A stretch of DNA of 64,000 nucleotides. Source: Candidatus Vecturithrix granuli. GTDB taxonomy: Bacteria; Moduliflexota; Moduliflexia; Moduliflexales; Moduliflexaceae. The notes beneath the pieces were generated by a model. That model did no database searches. It was not told where the DNA came from and was given only the letters and a program-made list of their open reading frames with translations. Location of the stretch: the NCBI GenBank assembly GCA_000739535.1, contig DF820467.1:327895-391894 (forward strand). The letters are read 5' to 3'. A program made the position numbers and the translations under genes. This document shows, one piece after another, positions 34,839 to 43,795 of the stretch. Each line of letters opens with the position of its first letter. Position 1 is the first letter of the stretch.

Positions 34839-35714
34839 GTGAGTAAGCAAAAGAAGAATATGATTCCTGTTGATGAGGAAAAACAACTGCTCAAACTTGG
34901 AGGGCAGGTGGATCTGCATCTGAAACTCCATTTGACGGTGCTTGTGATCGTCATGATTTGTGAATTGATCGGGACTCACAAATTTATTGTCGGTCCAGGC
35001 TCGCTTGTGTTGCTGCCGATGTTGTACGCGGTTGTCATTGGTATTCTGATTACGCCGGATGTGTTGGGAAGCAAAATTGAGGCGTTGAAAAAAGTGATTT
35101 CCACAAAGGAATGTAAGTTGGCGACTTCCATGCTCACGATTTCACTGCTGCCGCTTGGGGTAAAATACGGAACTCTGGTGGGGCCGAATATGCCCAAAGT
35201 TATTCAAGCCGGGCCGGCCTTTATCCTCCAGGAGTTTGGAAATTTAGGCACCATTGTACTCGCGCTGCCTTTTGCGCTGCTCCTGGGATTAAAACGCGAA
35301 GCGGTCGGCGGTACCGTCAGTATTTGCCGCGAACCAACTCTGGGAATTATCAGCGAATACTATGGCATTGATTCTCCTGAAGGACGCGGAGTTTTAGGTA
35401 CTTACCTGACCGGAACGATCCTCGGTACCATCTTCTTTGGAATTCTGGGCGGACTTAGCCCGTTGACCGGCCTGCATCCGTATGCCCTGGCAATGGCGTG
35501 CGGGATGGGCAGTGCAAGCATGATGACCGCTAGTTCGGCATCTCTGTCTGCGGCCATTGCGCCGGAAATGAAAGACACAATTCTGGCGTATGCCGCCACC
35601 AGTAATTTGTTAACCGGCGTCACCGGACTGTATATGGACTTAATCATCGGTTTACCAATGGTCAATTTTCTGTATCGTAAACTTGAGCCGATACTGGGCC
35701 GAAAAAAAGCATAA
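34839..35714 (+). CDS. DUF3100 family membrane protein (probable transporter subunit)
   Basis: The GTG at 34839 follows AAGGAGG at 34825-34831. The 291-residue product has about eight membrane segments and conserved features such as LGLKREAVGGTVSICREPT, GIDSPEGRGVLGTYLTG and CGMGSASMMTASSASL, typical of DUF3100. The family is uncharacterised; its shape suggests a transporter. Thirteen bases downstream is a small membrane protein likely to be its partner. A TTGACA at 34702 could be a promoter element. The AbgB-like hydrolase on the opposite strand downstream suggests a peptide-like or folate-breakdown substrate. Confidence 0.8.
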   Translation: MSKQKKNMIPVDEEKQLLKLGGQVDLHLKLHLTVLVIVMICELIGTHKFIVGPGSLVLLPMLYAVVIGILITPDVLGSKIEALKKVISTKECKLATSMLTISLLPLGVKYGTLVGPNMPKVIQAGPAFILQEFGNLGTIVLALPFALLLGLKREAVGGTVSICREPTLGIISEYYGIDSPEGRGVLGTYLTGTILGTIFFGILGGLSPLTGLHPYALAMACGMGSASMMTASSASLSAAIAPEMKDTILAYAATSNLLTGVTGLYMDLIIGLPMVNFLYRKLEPILGRKKA

Positions 35715-35727
35715 AGGAGGAAATATT

Positions 35728-36192
35728 ATGGCGTCAATTGATTGGGAAAAACTTGGCGGTCAACTCAACATGTTGATTCTTGTCGGCTTGATTACCTTGA
35801 TTGGCCAGAAAATCGGCTATGGGATCTCTCCGCTCAAAGCGCTGCCGGGCATGATTGTGATTGTGCTCATCTGTCTTGCGGCCCTGGCGTTGAAACGCCT
35901 TATTCCGCTCAAGATCCCGGCATTTGCCTATGCTTCGCTGATCGCGCTGGTGTTGACGATGCCCTGGCTGCCGACCTCTGCCATCATCCTAAAATATACC
36001 AATGAAGTCAATTTTCTGGGCACCACGACCCCGATTCTGGCGTATGCCGGAATTTCCATCGGATTGCAGGTTCTTGAAATTAAACGGATTAGCTGGAAAC
36101 TGGTGCTTGTGGCATTTTTGGTGTTTCTGGGCACCTTTTTTGGATCAGCCATTGTCGCGCAGATCATCTTGAAACTGCAAGGGTTGATTTGA
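35728..36192 (+). CDS. Small membrane protein, probable partner of DUF3100 protein
   Basis: The ATG at 35728 follows AAAGGAGG at 35713-35720. The 154-residue product has about four to five membrane segments (LNMLILVGLITLIGQKIGYG, IVIVLICLAALAL, AYASLIALVLTMPW, LVLVAFLVFLGTFFG). I do not recognise a named family. Its tight 13-base spacing after the DUF3100 gene and strong ribosome-binding site argue for joint expression, perhaps as two halves of one carrier. Confidence 0.8.
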   Translation: MASIDWEKLGGQLNMLILVGLITLIGQKIGYGISPLKALPGMIVIVLICLAALALKRLIPLKIPAFAYASLIALVLTMPWLPTSAIILKYTNEVNFLGTTTPILAYAGISIGLQVLEIKRISWKLVLVAFLVFLGTFFGSAIVAQIILKLQGLI

Positions 36193-36432
36193 AAAATTGA
36201 ACTCCACGGATTTCACATAAGCAAGGATTTTTATGCGGATTTCGCTGTCAGTGATGAGTTGCTATGCAGCTCATCTTTTCGCCGTAGGCGATAGAGTATT
36301 GTAGTCATAAAAGATATCCTCCCCTGCTTCTTTTTCGCCGTGGGCGATTGACAACCGCTACGCGGTAGGCAGAGAGATGATGGGAGTGGTTATCGTTCCT
36401 ACAATACTTGAAGCACTACGTGCTAAATAGTT

Positions 36433-36694
36433 ACAGTAGTTCGGACATTTTTAAATTCCCCCCCTCAATCCCCTCGCAATTGAGGGGAAGCAGACATGAA
36501 AGGTTCCATTTCCAACATCCCCCCGTTTACGCAGGACTGTTAAGTTTTCGCAAAATAGAGCGTCTCGACTTCGCTCGACGTGCGGTGTTCCGGTCATCGA
36601 GCGAAGTCGAGATGACAATAATCCGTAGAACTTAACAGCCCTGCCCCGTTTAGGGGGGATAAGGGGGGAACGCGAAAACTGTCCGAACTATTGT
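36433..36694. mobile_element. Palindromic element E copy 1 interrupted by family F copy 2
   Basis: Outer ends are CAGTAGTTCGGACA and TGTCCGAACTATTG. The element is split by 36531-36644 (ends GCAGGACTGTTAAGTTTTCG and AACTTAACAGCCCTGC), flanked by CCCGTTTAC (36522-36530) and CCCGTTTAG (36645-36653), 8 of 9 identical. The uninterrupted relative is at 43558-43696 and the free F copy at 30157. Confidence 0.83.
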
Positions 36695-36716
36695 TATAAG
36701 AAATCCTTGGAGTTTT

Positions 36717-38045
36717 TCATTGTTCTTCGGTCCAGAGCATCTGATACGACAATGAATCTAACAGAGACAGATACTCCTCTTTCGTCAAGACCGGCTTGAA
36801 TTTCTGCACAATTTTGCGGGCGAGTCCGGCTTCATCCGCGAGCAAATCAATCACGGTCAGCGCGTACAATTTGGCCGGCAGAATGTAGGCCATCTCTTCA
36901 TCGGTCACTTCAAAATTATTGCCGTGCAGGTTGCCCTGAAATCCTCCGATAAACGGGTGAATACCCGGAAGCAGATGCGTAATGTCGCCCATATCGGTCG
37001 AAGCTCCGTTATGCCCGCTAAAGTGCACGTTCTCACTGCCAAGCAAAGCATGACACTGTTGCACCCACACATCCAGCAAAGTCTGATCTTGTTTGAGCGG
37101 CAAATAGCCGGGCGTATTGACGATTTCAACTTGCGCTCCGATCCCCATCGCGCCGGCTTTCAGAGCACGATCCACTTTGCGATTGGCGTCTTTAATCGCT
37201 TCGACAGTTTTGGCGCGCACATACATTTCCGTGCGCACATCGCTGGGCACATTATTGACGCCCTCACCCCCTTTCGTCAGAATCGGATGCACGCGCACCA
37301 TATCTTCGTCGCGAAAGGTCTCGCGTTGCGCATGAATGGCGGCAAGCGCCACGTGAAAGGCATTCAATGCGTTAATACCTTTATCGGGTTCGGCCCCGGC
37401 ATGGGCGGTTTTGCCAATGAATCTGGCGGTTTTGCCGACAAAGCCGTTGGTACTTGAGGGAATAAACATCGCTTTGCCCGGGTCAGTCCCGATGGCATGT
37501 CCCATCATGGCTATATCAATGTCATCAAAGGCGTCCAGTTTAACCAGCTCTTGTTTTCCGCCAAAATACGTGATTTTACCCTCATCTTTCAACTGTTGTC
37601 TGAAGGTCAGATTCAAATATTCTTCGGCAGGCACGGCAAACAACACCACGTTGCCAAACAAGGACGCGATGATTTTGCGTAATCCGAATCCTGCGCCGAT
37701 GAGCCAGGCTAATTGCGAGGCGTGACCGCAAGCATGCACCATGCCGGTGGCAGGGTCGGCGGCAGCATGTTCAGGATTGCGCACCGCATCCAATTCACCC
37801 AGGATCGCAATGGTCGGCCCTGGCTGTTTTCCTTTCAGCAAACCCTTGACTCCAGTGAGCGCCAGTTCTTTTTGATAGGGAATGTCTAACTGGCGATAAA
37901 TTTCTTCGATTTTCCGAACGGTTCTGTATTCACGGTAGCCTTCTTCCGGTTCGTTCCAGATCGATTTCGCGGCGTCAATAATGACGTCGCGGTGACGATC
38001 AATCTCTTCTATTGCAAGTGATTTCAGTTGGTCTGTAGTCATCAT
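36717..38045 (-). CDS. M20 family amidohydrolase (AbgB-like)
   Basis: The ATG at 38045 follows AAAGGAG; a second ATG is next to it. The 442-residue zinc hydrolase has HACGHASQLAWLIG (first metal site), AVPAEEYLN, AMMGHAIGTDPG, TAHAGAEPDKGINALNAFH and GHNGASTDMGDITH. This arrangement matches the p-aminobenzoyl-glutamate hydrolase subunit B type, which splits amide bonds of folate breakdown products or other acyl-amino acids. It is convergent with the DUF3100 transporter pair 525 bases away, an association that suggests uptake and cleavage of one substrate. Confidence 0.9.
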   Translation of the reverse strand: MMTTDQLKSLAIEEIDRHRDVIIDAAKSIWNEPEEGYREYRTVRKIEEIYRQLDIPYQKELALTGVKGLLKGKQPGPTIAILGELDAVRNPEHAAADPATGMVHACGHASQLAWLIGAGFGLRKIIASLFGNVVLFAVPAEEYLNLTFRQQLKDEGKITYFGGKQELVKLDAFDDIDIAMMGHAIGTDPGKAMFIPSSTNGFVGKTARFIGKTAHAGAEPDKGINALNAFHVALAAIHAQRETFRDEDMVRVHPILTKGGEGVNNVPSDVRTEMYVRAKTVEAIKDANRKVDRALKAGAMGIGAQVEIVNTPGYLPLKQDQTLLDVWVQQCHALLGSENVHFSGHNGASTDMGDITHLLPGIHPFIGGFQGNLHGNNFEVTDEEMAYILPAKLYALTVIDLLADEAGLARKIVQKFKPVLTKEEYLSLLDSLSYQMLWTEEQ

Positions 38046-38054
38046 ACATCTCCT

Positions 38055-38123
38055 TTGAAACTACAAGGATTCCTCATAAGCAAGGATTTTTATCCCTGGT
38101 TATGTGAAATCCCTGTAGTTTTA
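38055..38123. repeat. Palindromic repeat, family D copy 5
   Basis: TGAAACTACAAGGATT and AAATCCCTGTAGTTTTA arms directly upstream of the M20 gene; a decayed family C copy follows at 38164-38222. Confidence 0.65.
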
Positions 38124-38329
38124 TCACGCCGGGCGAACAACCCGTTCATGATAACTCCTGTGAAAATGTAGTGCGAAACTGAAGTTTCACACATACGCCT
38201 GATATTTATCCGCTACGTCTGTCGAAACTGGCGTTTTGGCAGATAGCACTTTTGTTAAAAATGTATCTTGTGGTTTTCTTCCTGCCAGAGTCCCCATTCA
38301 AGGCAATTGCACGACAAGCAGCCCAGACC

Positions 38330-38412
38330 GGTCGTCCTGCGTCAGCAGCACGACCAGGTCATCCTGATCGATCATCACCTCAGCCACGGCCGGGATGTCA
38401 AGCGTTTTCAGC
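38330..38412 (-). pseudogene. Fragment of the PEP-CTERM gene
   Basis: About 83 bases match 42588-42670 closely. Translated on the minus strand both read VMIDQDDLVVLLTQDD. There is no start or signal. It begins at the stop codon of the next gene, so it looks like a short duplicated scrap. Confidence 0.75.
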
Positions 38413-39381
38413 TTACAAATCACGCAAACGAAAGACTGCCGTGCCCGCGCCTTCATAACGCAGACTCTGCATCCTACTTTCATAAGTTGTGGTGAGACAT
38501 TCGGTAGTCACTTGCACCATCTGTCTCGTATAACTATACGCATAGGCGTTCTCGTGGGGCGGGTCCGGCGTCGGAAGCGGGGCGCCGAACTTCCAGCAAA
38601 CCTCCTTAAAATCAGCGATAAACAACACTTCATCACAGGACTCATTTACGAAGGTTTCCACTGGACCGTACAGGATCGAGATGATGTAGGCGCCGGGACG
38701 ATCAGGAAGAGGGGTCTCCCGGATGTCATCTTCCGGCGCTGGCGGCCAGGGGGATTCCCATCTATTGCAGATGGGGAGGTAATGAAGAAAATTATATGCC
38801 CCGGGCCAGGGACACTGACTACTAAAATCTGTTCTGGGTGTGGCGAGGGAGGAACAATAGTGAGGCCTTTTCAGCCGGCATCCCCTGCTCGTTCCTGTGA
38901 TGGGCGGAAGCAGTGTGTGATTCGAAACGACTTCCTGATCAATGACGTTCCAGCCATAACTCGCGATGGCCTTAATCGTTCCGGACTGCGGCTCCGGCCA
39001 GCGTTCACACCCGCCCTGCGCCGCGATGTGAGTCACGGTGCGTCCGCCCACCTTCAAGGTGATCACGCATTGTTGGTCATCGCTATTCGAAAGCTCCTGC
39101 GTGCTAAACTCCCAGGGGAATGCTTTGAGGAGCGACTCTCCTGGCGATGGCGCCGACTGATCGCAGGGTAATGTTACAGTCTGCGGCTCAAACTCGGGCA
39201 ATTCAAGCCAGGTCGCCGGGTCGAGTTCGACCAACACGCCAATCCCTTCTTCAGCCAGAACACATCCAGACTGGCTTCCCAGAAAGGGAGAGAACACTGT
39301 CGTTTCGATAAAGGGACTGATGAGAACGCACAACGCCCCCCAACATAATTTGTGCATGAAATTTCTGAAGATACGTTTCAT
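38413..39381 (-). CDS. Hypothetical exported protein
   Basis: The ATG at 39381 follows GAGGT. The 322-residue product has a hydrophobic N-terminal segment that could be a signal peptide (residues 10-45) and eleven or more cysteines in the mature part (for example LPCDQSAPSPGESLLKA, QCVITLKVGG, CPWPGAYNF), which suggests disulfide bonds outside the cytoplasm. I do not recognise a domain. It lies downstream of the split subtilase on the same strand with a 142-base gap and may be secreted with it. Confidence 0.6.
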   Translation of the reverse strand: MKRIFRNFMHKLCWGALCVLISPFIETTVFSPFLGSQSGCVLAEEGIGVLVELDPATWLELPEFEPQTVTLPCDQSAPSPGESLLKAFPWEFSTQELSNSDDQQCVITLKVGGRTVTHIAAQGGCERWPEPQSGTIKAIASYGWNVIDQEVVSNHTLLPPITGTSRGCRLKRPHYCSSLATPRTDFSSQCPWPGAYNFLHYLPICNRWESPWPPAPEDDIRETPLPDRPGAYIISILYGPVETFVNESCDEVLFIADFKEVCWKFGAPLPTPDPPHENAYAYSYTRQMVQVTTECLTTTYESRMQSLRYEGAGTAVFRLRDL

Positions 39382-39523
39382 GATGTTTACCTCATATTGG
39401 TTGTCTATTCAGGTCAACGTTTTTATGACGTATGAGTACAAACAAAAAGTTCCGTCCTCTCACGCGAGCATCCCGGGAAGGCCCGGCGGTCGCACGCGTC
39501 AGAACCGGGGACATCCTGCCGTC

Positions 39524-41665
39524 CTATAATCGAGGAAACCAGTATGTGCCGTTGTGAGTGGTGTCTGGAGAACAATATTTTTGATAACCCCCTTCACAAT
39601 ATTTATCCGTAAACACGTATTGAAGATTCGGATTGGCAACACCTGTGGGAGTCAGAGTCACGCTACCGCTGTCATCGGTAAAGGTACAGACCACGCCGCC
39701 ATTCCGCTCCTGACAGGTGCTCTCGGTGGGCGTGGTGAGCGTCCAGGTGGGGAGGTTGTCGCCATACATTTTTAAGACCCAGGCATAATGACAGGAAGGA
39801 CCGGTACATTGATCGCCATTGGCAGTGTTATCTTTCACATCCAGATGCCATTTGCCTTTGGAAGGTTCCCCAAAATGGCGCCAGCTCCCAAAATGCCACT
39901 TCTTGTAGGAACCTTGAGAACTCGGAACCGGTTCCGCTAACATACTGGCGGTGCCGGTCGGCGACGTCAGCGTGATTTCCAAATCTCCCCAGCGCGGATG
40001 CTCATCCGCTGTGAATTCAATATCCACAAAGTCAATTTTAATGTTTTGAAAGACCGGGTTGGTGGATGACAGTCCTTGCGGGTCGCCATCCAGCAGGTCT
40101 CCCTGACCAAAATTCTGGAACTCTATTGTTTCTGCGGCGGGGGCAGGCAGCAATGTCCAGGATTCGGCTTTTTCAACCGCTGCCGCAGCATCGACCCGGC
40201 CAAAACCACATTTATATGTATGACTATATCCTGCAGCATTTGTATTGGAGGCCCAATCCTCATCGGGGTTTTTATATGCTGATTCAATCAGGATGTGCTG
40301 GATATCTCGCCAGGTTAATTCAGGTTTTCCGGCCTGTTCTCGGGCTTCTAACATCAGAGCGATCACTCCGGAGACGAGAGGAGCCGCGGCCGAAGTCCCA
40401 CTAAAGCGTGTATAATTTCCCTCTGGAAAATATTCCAAATTGTTCCGGGCGCATGCTAAAATAAGAGGGGTATATTGAGCAATGGTCTCTGGGGCTATTC
40501 CTGTTTCAACAGCCTTCTCTTCTATCGCCTGAAGAAAATTATGAATAGTCTCAAACTCCTGGTCTATGAATGGAGAGATTGCTGCCAAATAAAAGGCAGG
40601 AGGAATCTGGCACACTGTCCCCAAATAGTTGATAACCTCATAGTTGACACGAAGAGTTCCCGACACATACCCCTTATTCCCGACGCGATCGGTGGTATAC
40701 CCCCCGGCAGGGGCATTAATTAACACATTCGCTCCAGGGGATGAATAGCTTTCAGATCTTCCACTATACCCGGAAGCCCCTACGGCGATAATGTACCGTG
40801 AGTTCGCATAGCCATTATAATTAGAATTCGCAAGGGAGAACGTTTCTATGACATTTCCCTGATCATCAGTGAGCGAGTAGGGTTCGATGTTGCCAGCCGA
40901 CCAGATATAACTGATATTGAGATTTTTGCTCCCGTTTTCCATTTCTTTTAATAGAGCAGAATCCCCCGGCGCTCTCATGGATGTTGGTGCCCAGGAATTA
41001 TTGTAAACATCTATTATTTTCATGTCTTTACCACCAGAGAAAAGCCCCTCATAGATACCAGGATTAACAGCATAACCACCCAAACCTATACGAAAGCCGA
41101 TTAAATTCGCGAAAGGAGCCGCTCCACTGATCCCTGTTGCATTAAAGCCTCTTCCGCCGGCTAATCCTGCAACAGCAGTTCCATGACAGCCTGAAGGACA
41201 TTCAGGCGATAATTCTTTTTTGAGAGTGACTCCTGGCATGAGGTTTCCTCCATTATCAATGGGATCATGATCGCCTTCGAGAAAATCTGCATGATAGCTC
41301 TGATTGTCCTCAGGGTGATCAGGCAATTTATTGAGAGAGAGATCCTCATGAGCAAATTCGACGCCATCATCAACAATCGCAATGACCTTCCCGGAGCCTT
41401 TCACTTGCTGCCATACCGAAAGGACATTGATATCTCCGGCAGGAAATACCGGATTGCTCAGGTGCCATTGCATGGGAAAAAATTCATCATCAGGAATCTC
41501 ACTTGTGGCTCCCAGGCTCTCAGATATGTCAGGACAAGCCAATTCAACCAGACCGGATTCATATAACCGATTTGCCAGTTCTATGGCTTCTAACGGATGA
41601 TCTGCTTGATACGTCACTTTATTCGGTATGGTAGAAGATACTTTAAGGCGTACTAACCCATTCAA
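39524..41665 (-). CDS. Subtilisin-family (S8) serine protease, catalytic part, with P domain
   Basis: This 713-residue frame begins with the end of a prodomain (ADHPLEAIELANRLYESGLV), then the S8 domain with Asp in IAIVDDGVEFAHEDL, His in GCHGTAVAGLAGG and Ser in FSGTSAAAPLVSG. A proprotein-convertase P domain follows (DFVDIEFTADEHPRWGDLEI), then a cysteine-containing tail. The only start is a TTG at 41665, and no signal peptide is present. The upstream frame ends at 41643 with the matching first half of the prodomain, so this is most probably the 3' part of one frameshifted secreted protease gene. Programmed frameshifting or sequence error are alternatives. Confidence 0.87.
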   Translation of the reverse strand: MNGLVRLKVSSTIPNKVTYQADHPLEAIELANRLYESGLVELACPDISESLGATSEIPDDEFFPMQWHLSNPVFPAGDINVLSVWQQVKGSGKVIAIVDDGVEFAHEDLSLNKLPDHPEDNQSYHADFLEGDHDPIDNGGNLMPGVTLKKELSPECPSGCHGTAVAGLAGGRGFNATGISGAAPFANLIGFRIGLGGYAVNPGIYEGLFSGGKDMKIIDVYNNSWAPTSMRAPGDSALLKEMENGSKNLNISYIWSAGNIEPYSLTDDQGNVIETFSLANSNYNGYANSRYIIAVGASGYSGRSESYSSPGANVLINAPAGGYTTDRVGNKGYVSGTLRVNYEVINYLGTVCQIPPAFYLAAISPFIDQEFETIHNFLQAIEEKAVETGIAPETIAQYTPLILACARNNLEYFPEGNYTRFSGTSAAAPLVSGVIALMLEAREQAGKPELTWRDIQHILIESAYKNPDEDWASNTNAAGYSHTYKCGFGRVDAAAAVEKAESWTLLPAPAAETIEFQNFGQGDLLDGDPQGLSSTNPVFQNIKIDFVDIEFTADEHPRWGDLEITLTSPTGTASMLAEPVPSSQGSYKKWHFGSWRHFGEPSKGKWHLDVKDNTANGDQCTGPSCHYAWVLKMYGDNLPTWTLTTPTESTCQERNGGVVCTFTDDSGSVTLTPTGVANPNLQYVFTDKYCEGGYQKYCSPDTTHNGTYWFPRL

Positions 41666-42383
41666 TCGCTGTAATTTGCTCTTCAGTATAGCTTAACGGA
41701 AAGTAGACGGAGATTCCGTCCCATACAACAACTTGCGACCTGACATTCCACGGGTCCCTATAAAGGACTGGTCCTGCCCACCGGATATATGGGTTTTCCA
41801 GAAGAGTAAACACGGTGTGAAACCATTGCTCCCGTTCAAGACGTTCCGGACTTTTGAGAAACATCTGATAAGGAGTTTGGCCCACGATCTCTGCTTGTGG
41901 GTGAAATGTGTGAGCAATCGTCTTGATGATGGCCTGATATTCCTCTTCTGTCGTCACATTCCATGTTTCACGGTCCTGAAAAGAAATGAACATCTCATTT
42001 AACGCGATCTTGGCGTAGTTCTTTCCGCCGTAGGCGCCGTACCAATACAGGGTGATGCCGTCTGCCAGCATCGGATCCTCAATTGTCCTCTCAAAAATGG
42101 CCGAGACAACCGTATCCCCCTCGATCGTGATGACGCCTTCATGTAGTTGTCCGTTCACTTTCCATGCCACAAAGCGGGCGTTCGGAAAGGGAATGGCTTT
42201 TAAATGCACCACGGTGCCTTTCTCAAAGGATTTCGTACAACTGGAGCTGCAGCCGATCTCTTCTCCACGCACAAACCCCTCGCCAATCACCAATATCTGT
42301 ACCTCCGCCTCATCCGCCAGGGCGGTTCCTGCGGACCATACTCCGAAGAGCAGCAACAACAAAAAAATCGTGAAGTGTTTCAT
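41643..42383 (-). CDS. Secreted protease N-terminal part (signal peptide, InlB-like repeat, prodomain)
   Basis: The ATG at 42383 (MKHFTIFLLLLLFG) follows AGGAGG with seven bases spacing, though the frame is open upstream. The 246-residue product has a signal peptide, a divergent InlB B-repeat-like domain (GTVVHLKAIPFPNARFVAWK, IEGDTVVSAIFE) and a segment common before subtilases (LYWYGAYGGKNYAKIALNEM, VVVWDGISVYF, EEQITAIEW). It stops at 41643, 23 bases past the start of the S8 frame. Joined across one frame change near 41650-41667 the two make a complete preproprotease. Confidence 0.75.
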   Translation of the reverse strand: MKHFTIFLLLLLFGVWSAGTALADEAEVQILVIGEGFVRGEEIGCSSSCTKSFEKGTVVHLKAIPFPNARFVAWKVNGQLHEGVITIEGDTVVSAIFERTIEDPMLADGITLYWYGAYGGKNYAKIALNEMFISFQDRETWNVTTEEEYQAIIKTIAHTFHPQAEIVGQTPYQMFLKSPERLEREQWFHTVFTLLENPYIRWAGPVLYRDPWNVRSQVVVWDGISVYFPLSYTEEQITAIEWVSTP

Positions 42384-43199
42384 AGATGTTCCTCCTATAA
42401 ATTTGTAATGGTGTTGTGTTCGTCTGAGACATCCCAACACGCCTGCCAGCCCAACTCCCAGAAGCAGCAATGTGGACGGTTCAGGCACCTCGCCAGGCTC
42501 ACCGCCGCTTCCGCCGCTCATAGTTTGATAGGTCAACTGCACCTGTACGCCGGGTACCTGCTGTACGCTGCCGAGCAGCACATACTGGTCGTCCTGCGTC
42601 AGCAGCACGACCAGATCATCCTGATCGATCATGACCTCAGTCACGGCCTGTATGTCAAGTGCTTTCAGCATGTCTTCCGTGACGGCCTCGAAATCTGTAT
42701 TTTCCAGTACGGTCATGCCCTTGATCTGTTCGGCGACGACGGTCAACGGTCGGTCCGCATTGGCACTGAATCCGAAATACAGATCAATTTCAGGACTGAA
42801 CTCGAACAACGGATCGATCTGCGGGGCGGCAATGGCCTCGATCTCCTGGCCGTCGCCGATGATGAGCGTCAGCACCGTGGGGTCGAGCTCAGTCATGCCG
42901 CTCGTGAGGTCGAATCCGGCGTAAAATGAAATGGTGGTGGTCGTAAAACTGGTATCGGCCACAGCTGTACCGGTGCTCTCTCTCGCAAAGCTCGCAGAAA
43001 ATTGATCTCCAGGGGCTTTGCGTCTTTGCGGACTTTGCGAGAAACTGAAAAAATTATTCAATGATGACGTTTGAATGTGCGCACAAACGTCTTTGCATAT
43101 CGGCGGGCAGAAAAACACCGGCATGGTCTCATGCCGGCTGCCAGAAAAGAAGCGTGTCTTTTTCTGGCAGCCCGGCGATCTTCGTGAAGACAACACCAA
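42384..43199 (-). pseudogene. PEP-CTERM protein, 5'-truncated and lacking a stop codon
   Basis: Recognisable protein begins near 42977 (TSFTTTTISFYAGFDLTSG) and ends with a PEP-CTERM signal EVPEPSTLLLLGVGLAGVLG followed by CLRR, which is the exosortase sorting tag of Gram-negative bacteria. The N-terminal part translated from 43199 is derived from a CGCAAAGTCCGCAAAGACGC-type repeat and has no signal peptide, so the true 5' end has been lost. After CLRR the frame runs on without stop through the ribosome-binding site into the protease gene at 42383. A short duplicate of its middle lies at 38330. Confidence 0.7.
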
Positions 43200-43423
43200 G
43201 ACCCGTAGCTTTCCGTCCCCACCTCACGATGGGTTTGGCTTTATCAGAACAACACATTTGGGATTATCTGATTGTGGATACAGGTATTGCAAAATACGCG
43301 CCAGAAAGAGGTTTGGAGGTAAAAAGACATGGAGAGCGGCGCGTCTCTGCGTGAATACTACAATGAAAGAGCGAAAACGCACCTCTGGAAAACGAAAAAG
43401 ACAACGAGCGTGTTGACGAAAAA

Positions 43424-43460
43424 TGTCACGTTTTCTCAGCCAATGAGAAAATGTGTCACA
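43424..43460. promoter_or_regulatory. Imperfect palindrome, possible operator
   Basis: TGTCACGTTTTCTCA faces TGAGAAAATGTGTCACA across five bases, upstream of the truncated PEP-CTERM gene. It could be an activator-binding site or a relic repeat. Confidence 0.3.
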
Positions 43461-43540
43461 TTCCTCCGGGTTCTCGTATCCGCCTGTGGTGGTGGCTCAC
43501 AAGGGTAGTACATGATTTCAGAAATAACTCTACACGAAAA

Positions 43541-43711
43541 AACCAGGTTTTTAGGAACAATAGTTCGGACAGTTTTGAATTCACCCCCCTCAATCCCCCC
43601 GCAAGCGGGGGGAAGCAGACATGAAAGATTCCATTTCCAACTTCCCCCCGTTTACGCGGGATAAAGGGGTCACACGAAAACTGTCCGAACTATTGTAGGA
43701 AAAAACCTGGT
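43541..43711. mobile_element. Element E copy 2 inserted in a family G hairpin, with 6-bp duplication
   Basis: AAAAAACCAGGTTTT (left) and AAAAAACCTGGTTT (right) are halves of the hairpin seen intact at 15803. Between them lies E (43558-43696; ends CAATAGTTCGGACAGTTTT and AAAACTGTCCGAACTATTG). TAGGAA flanks E on both sides. Removing E and one TAGGAA restores a normal G hairpin. Confidence 0.8.
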
Positions 43712-43795
43712 TTCTTTGTCGCGCCTCATGTATACGTATTTCCGAAACTCTGTAGTAGGTATGTTCCCTGTTATACCGGTCATCAAGGACCGGTT

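Noticed and set aside
38395-39171. 258-codon plus-strand frame opposite the gene at 38413-39381
   Set aside because: No signal, no domain, no start site. The minus-strand frame has a signal-like N-terminus and a ribosome-binding site.
42204-42929. 241-codon plus-strand frame opposite the PEP-CTERM and protease genes
   Set aside because: Antisense shadow; the minus strand carries a signal peptide, a sorting tag and a ribosome-binding site.
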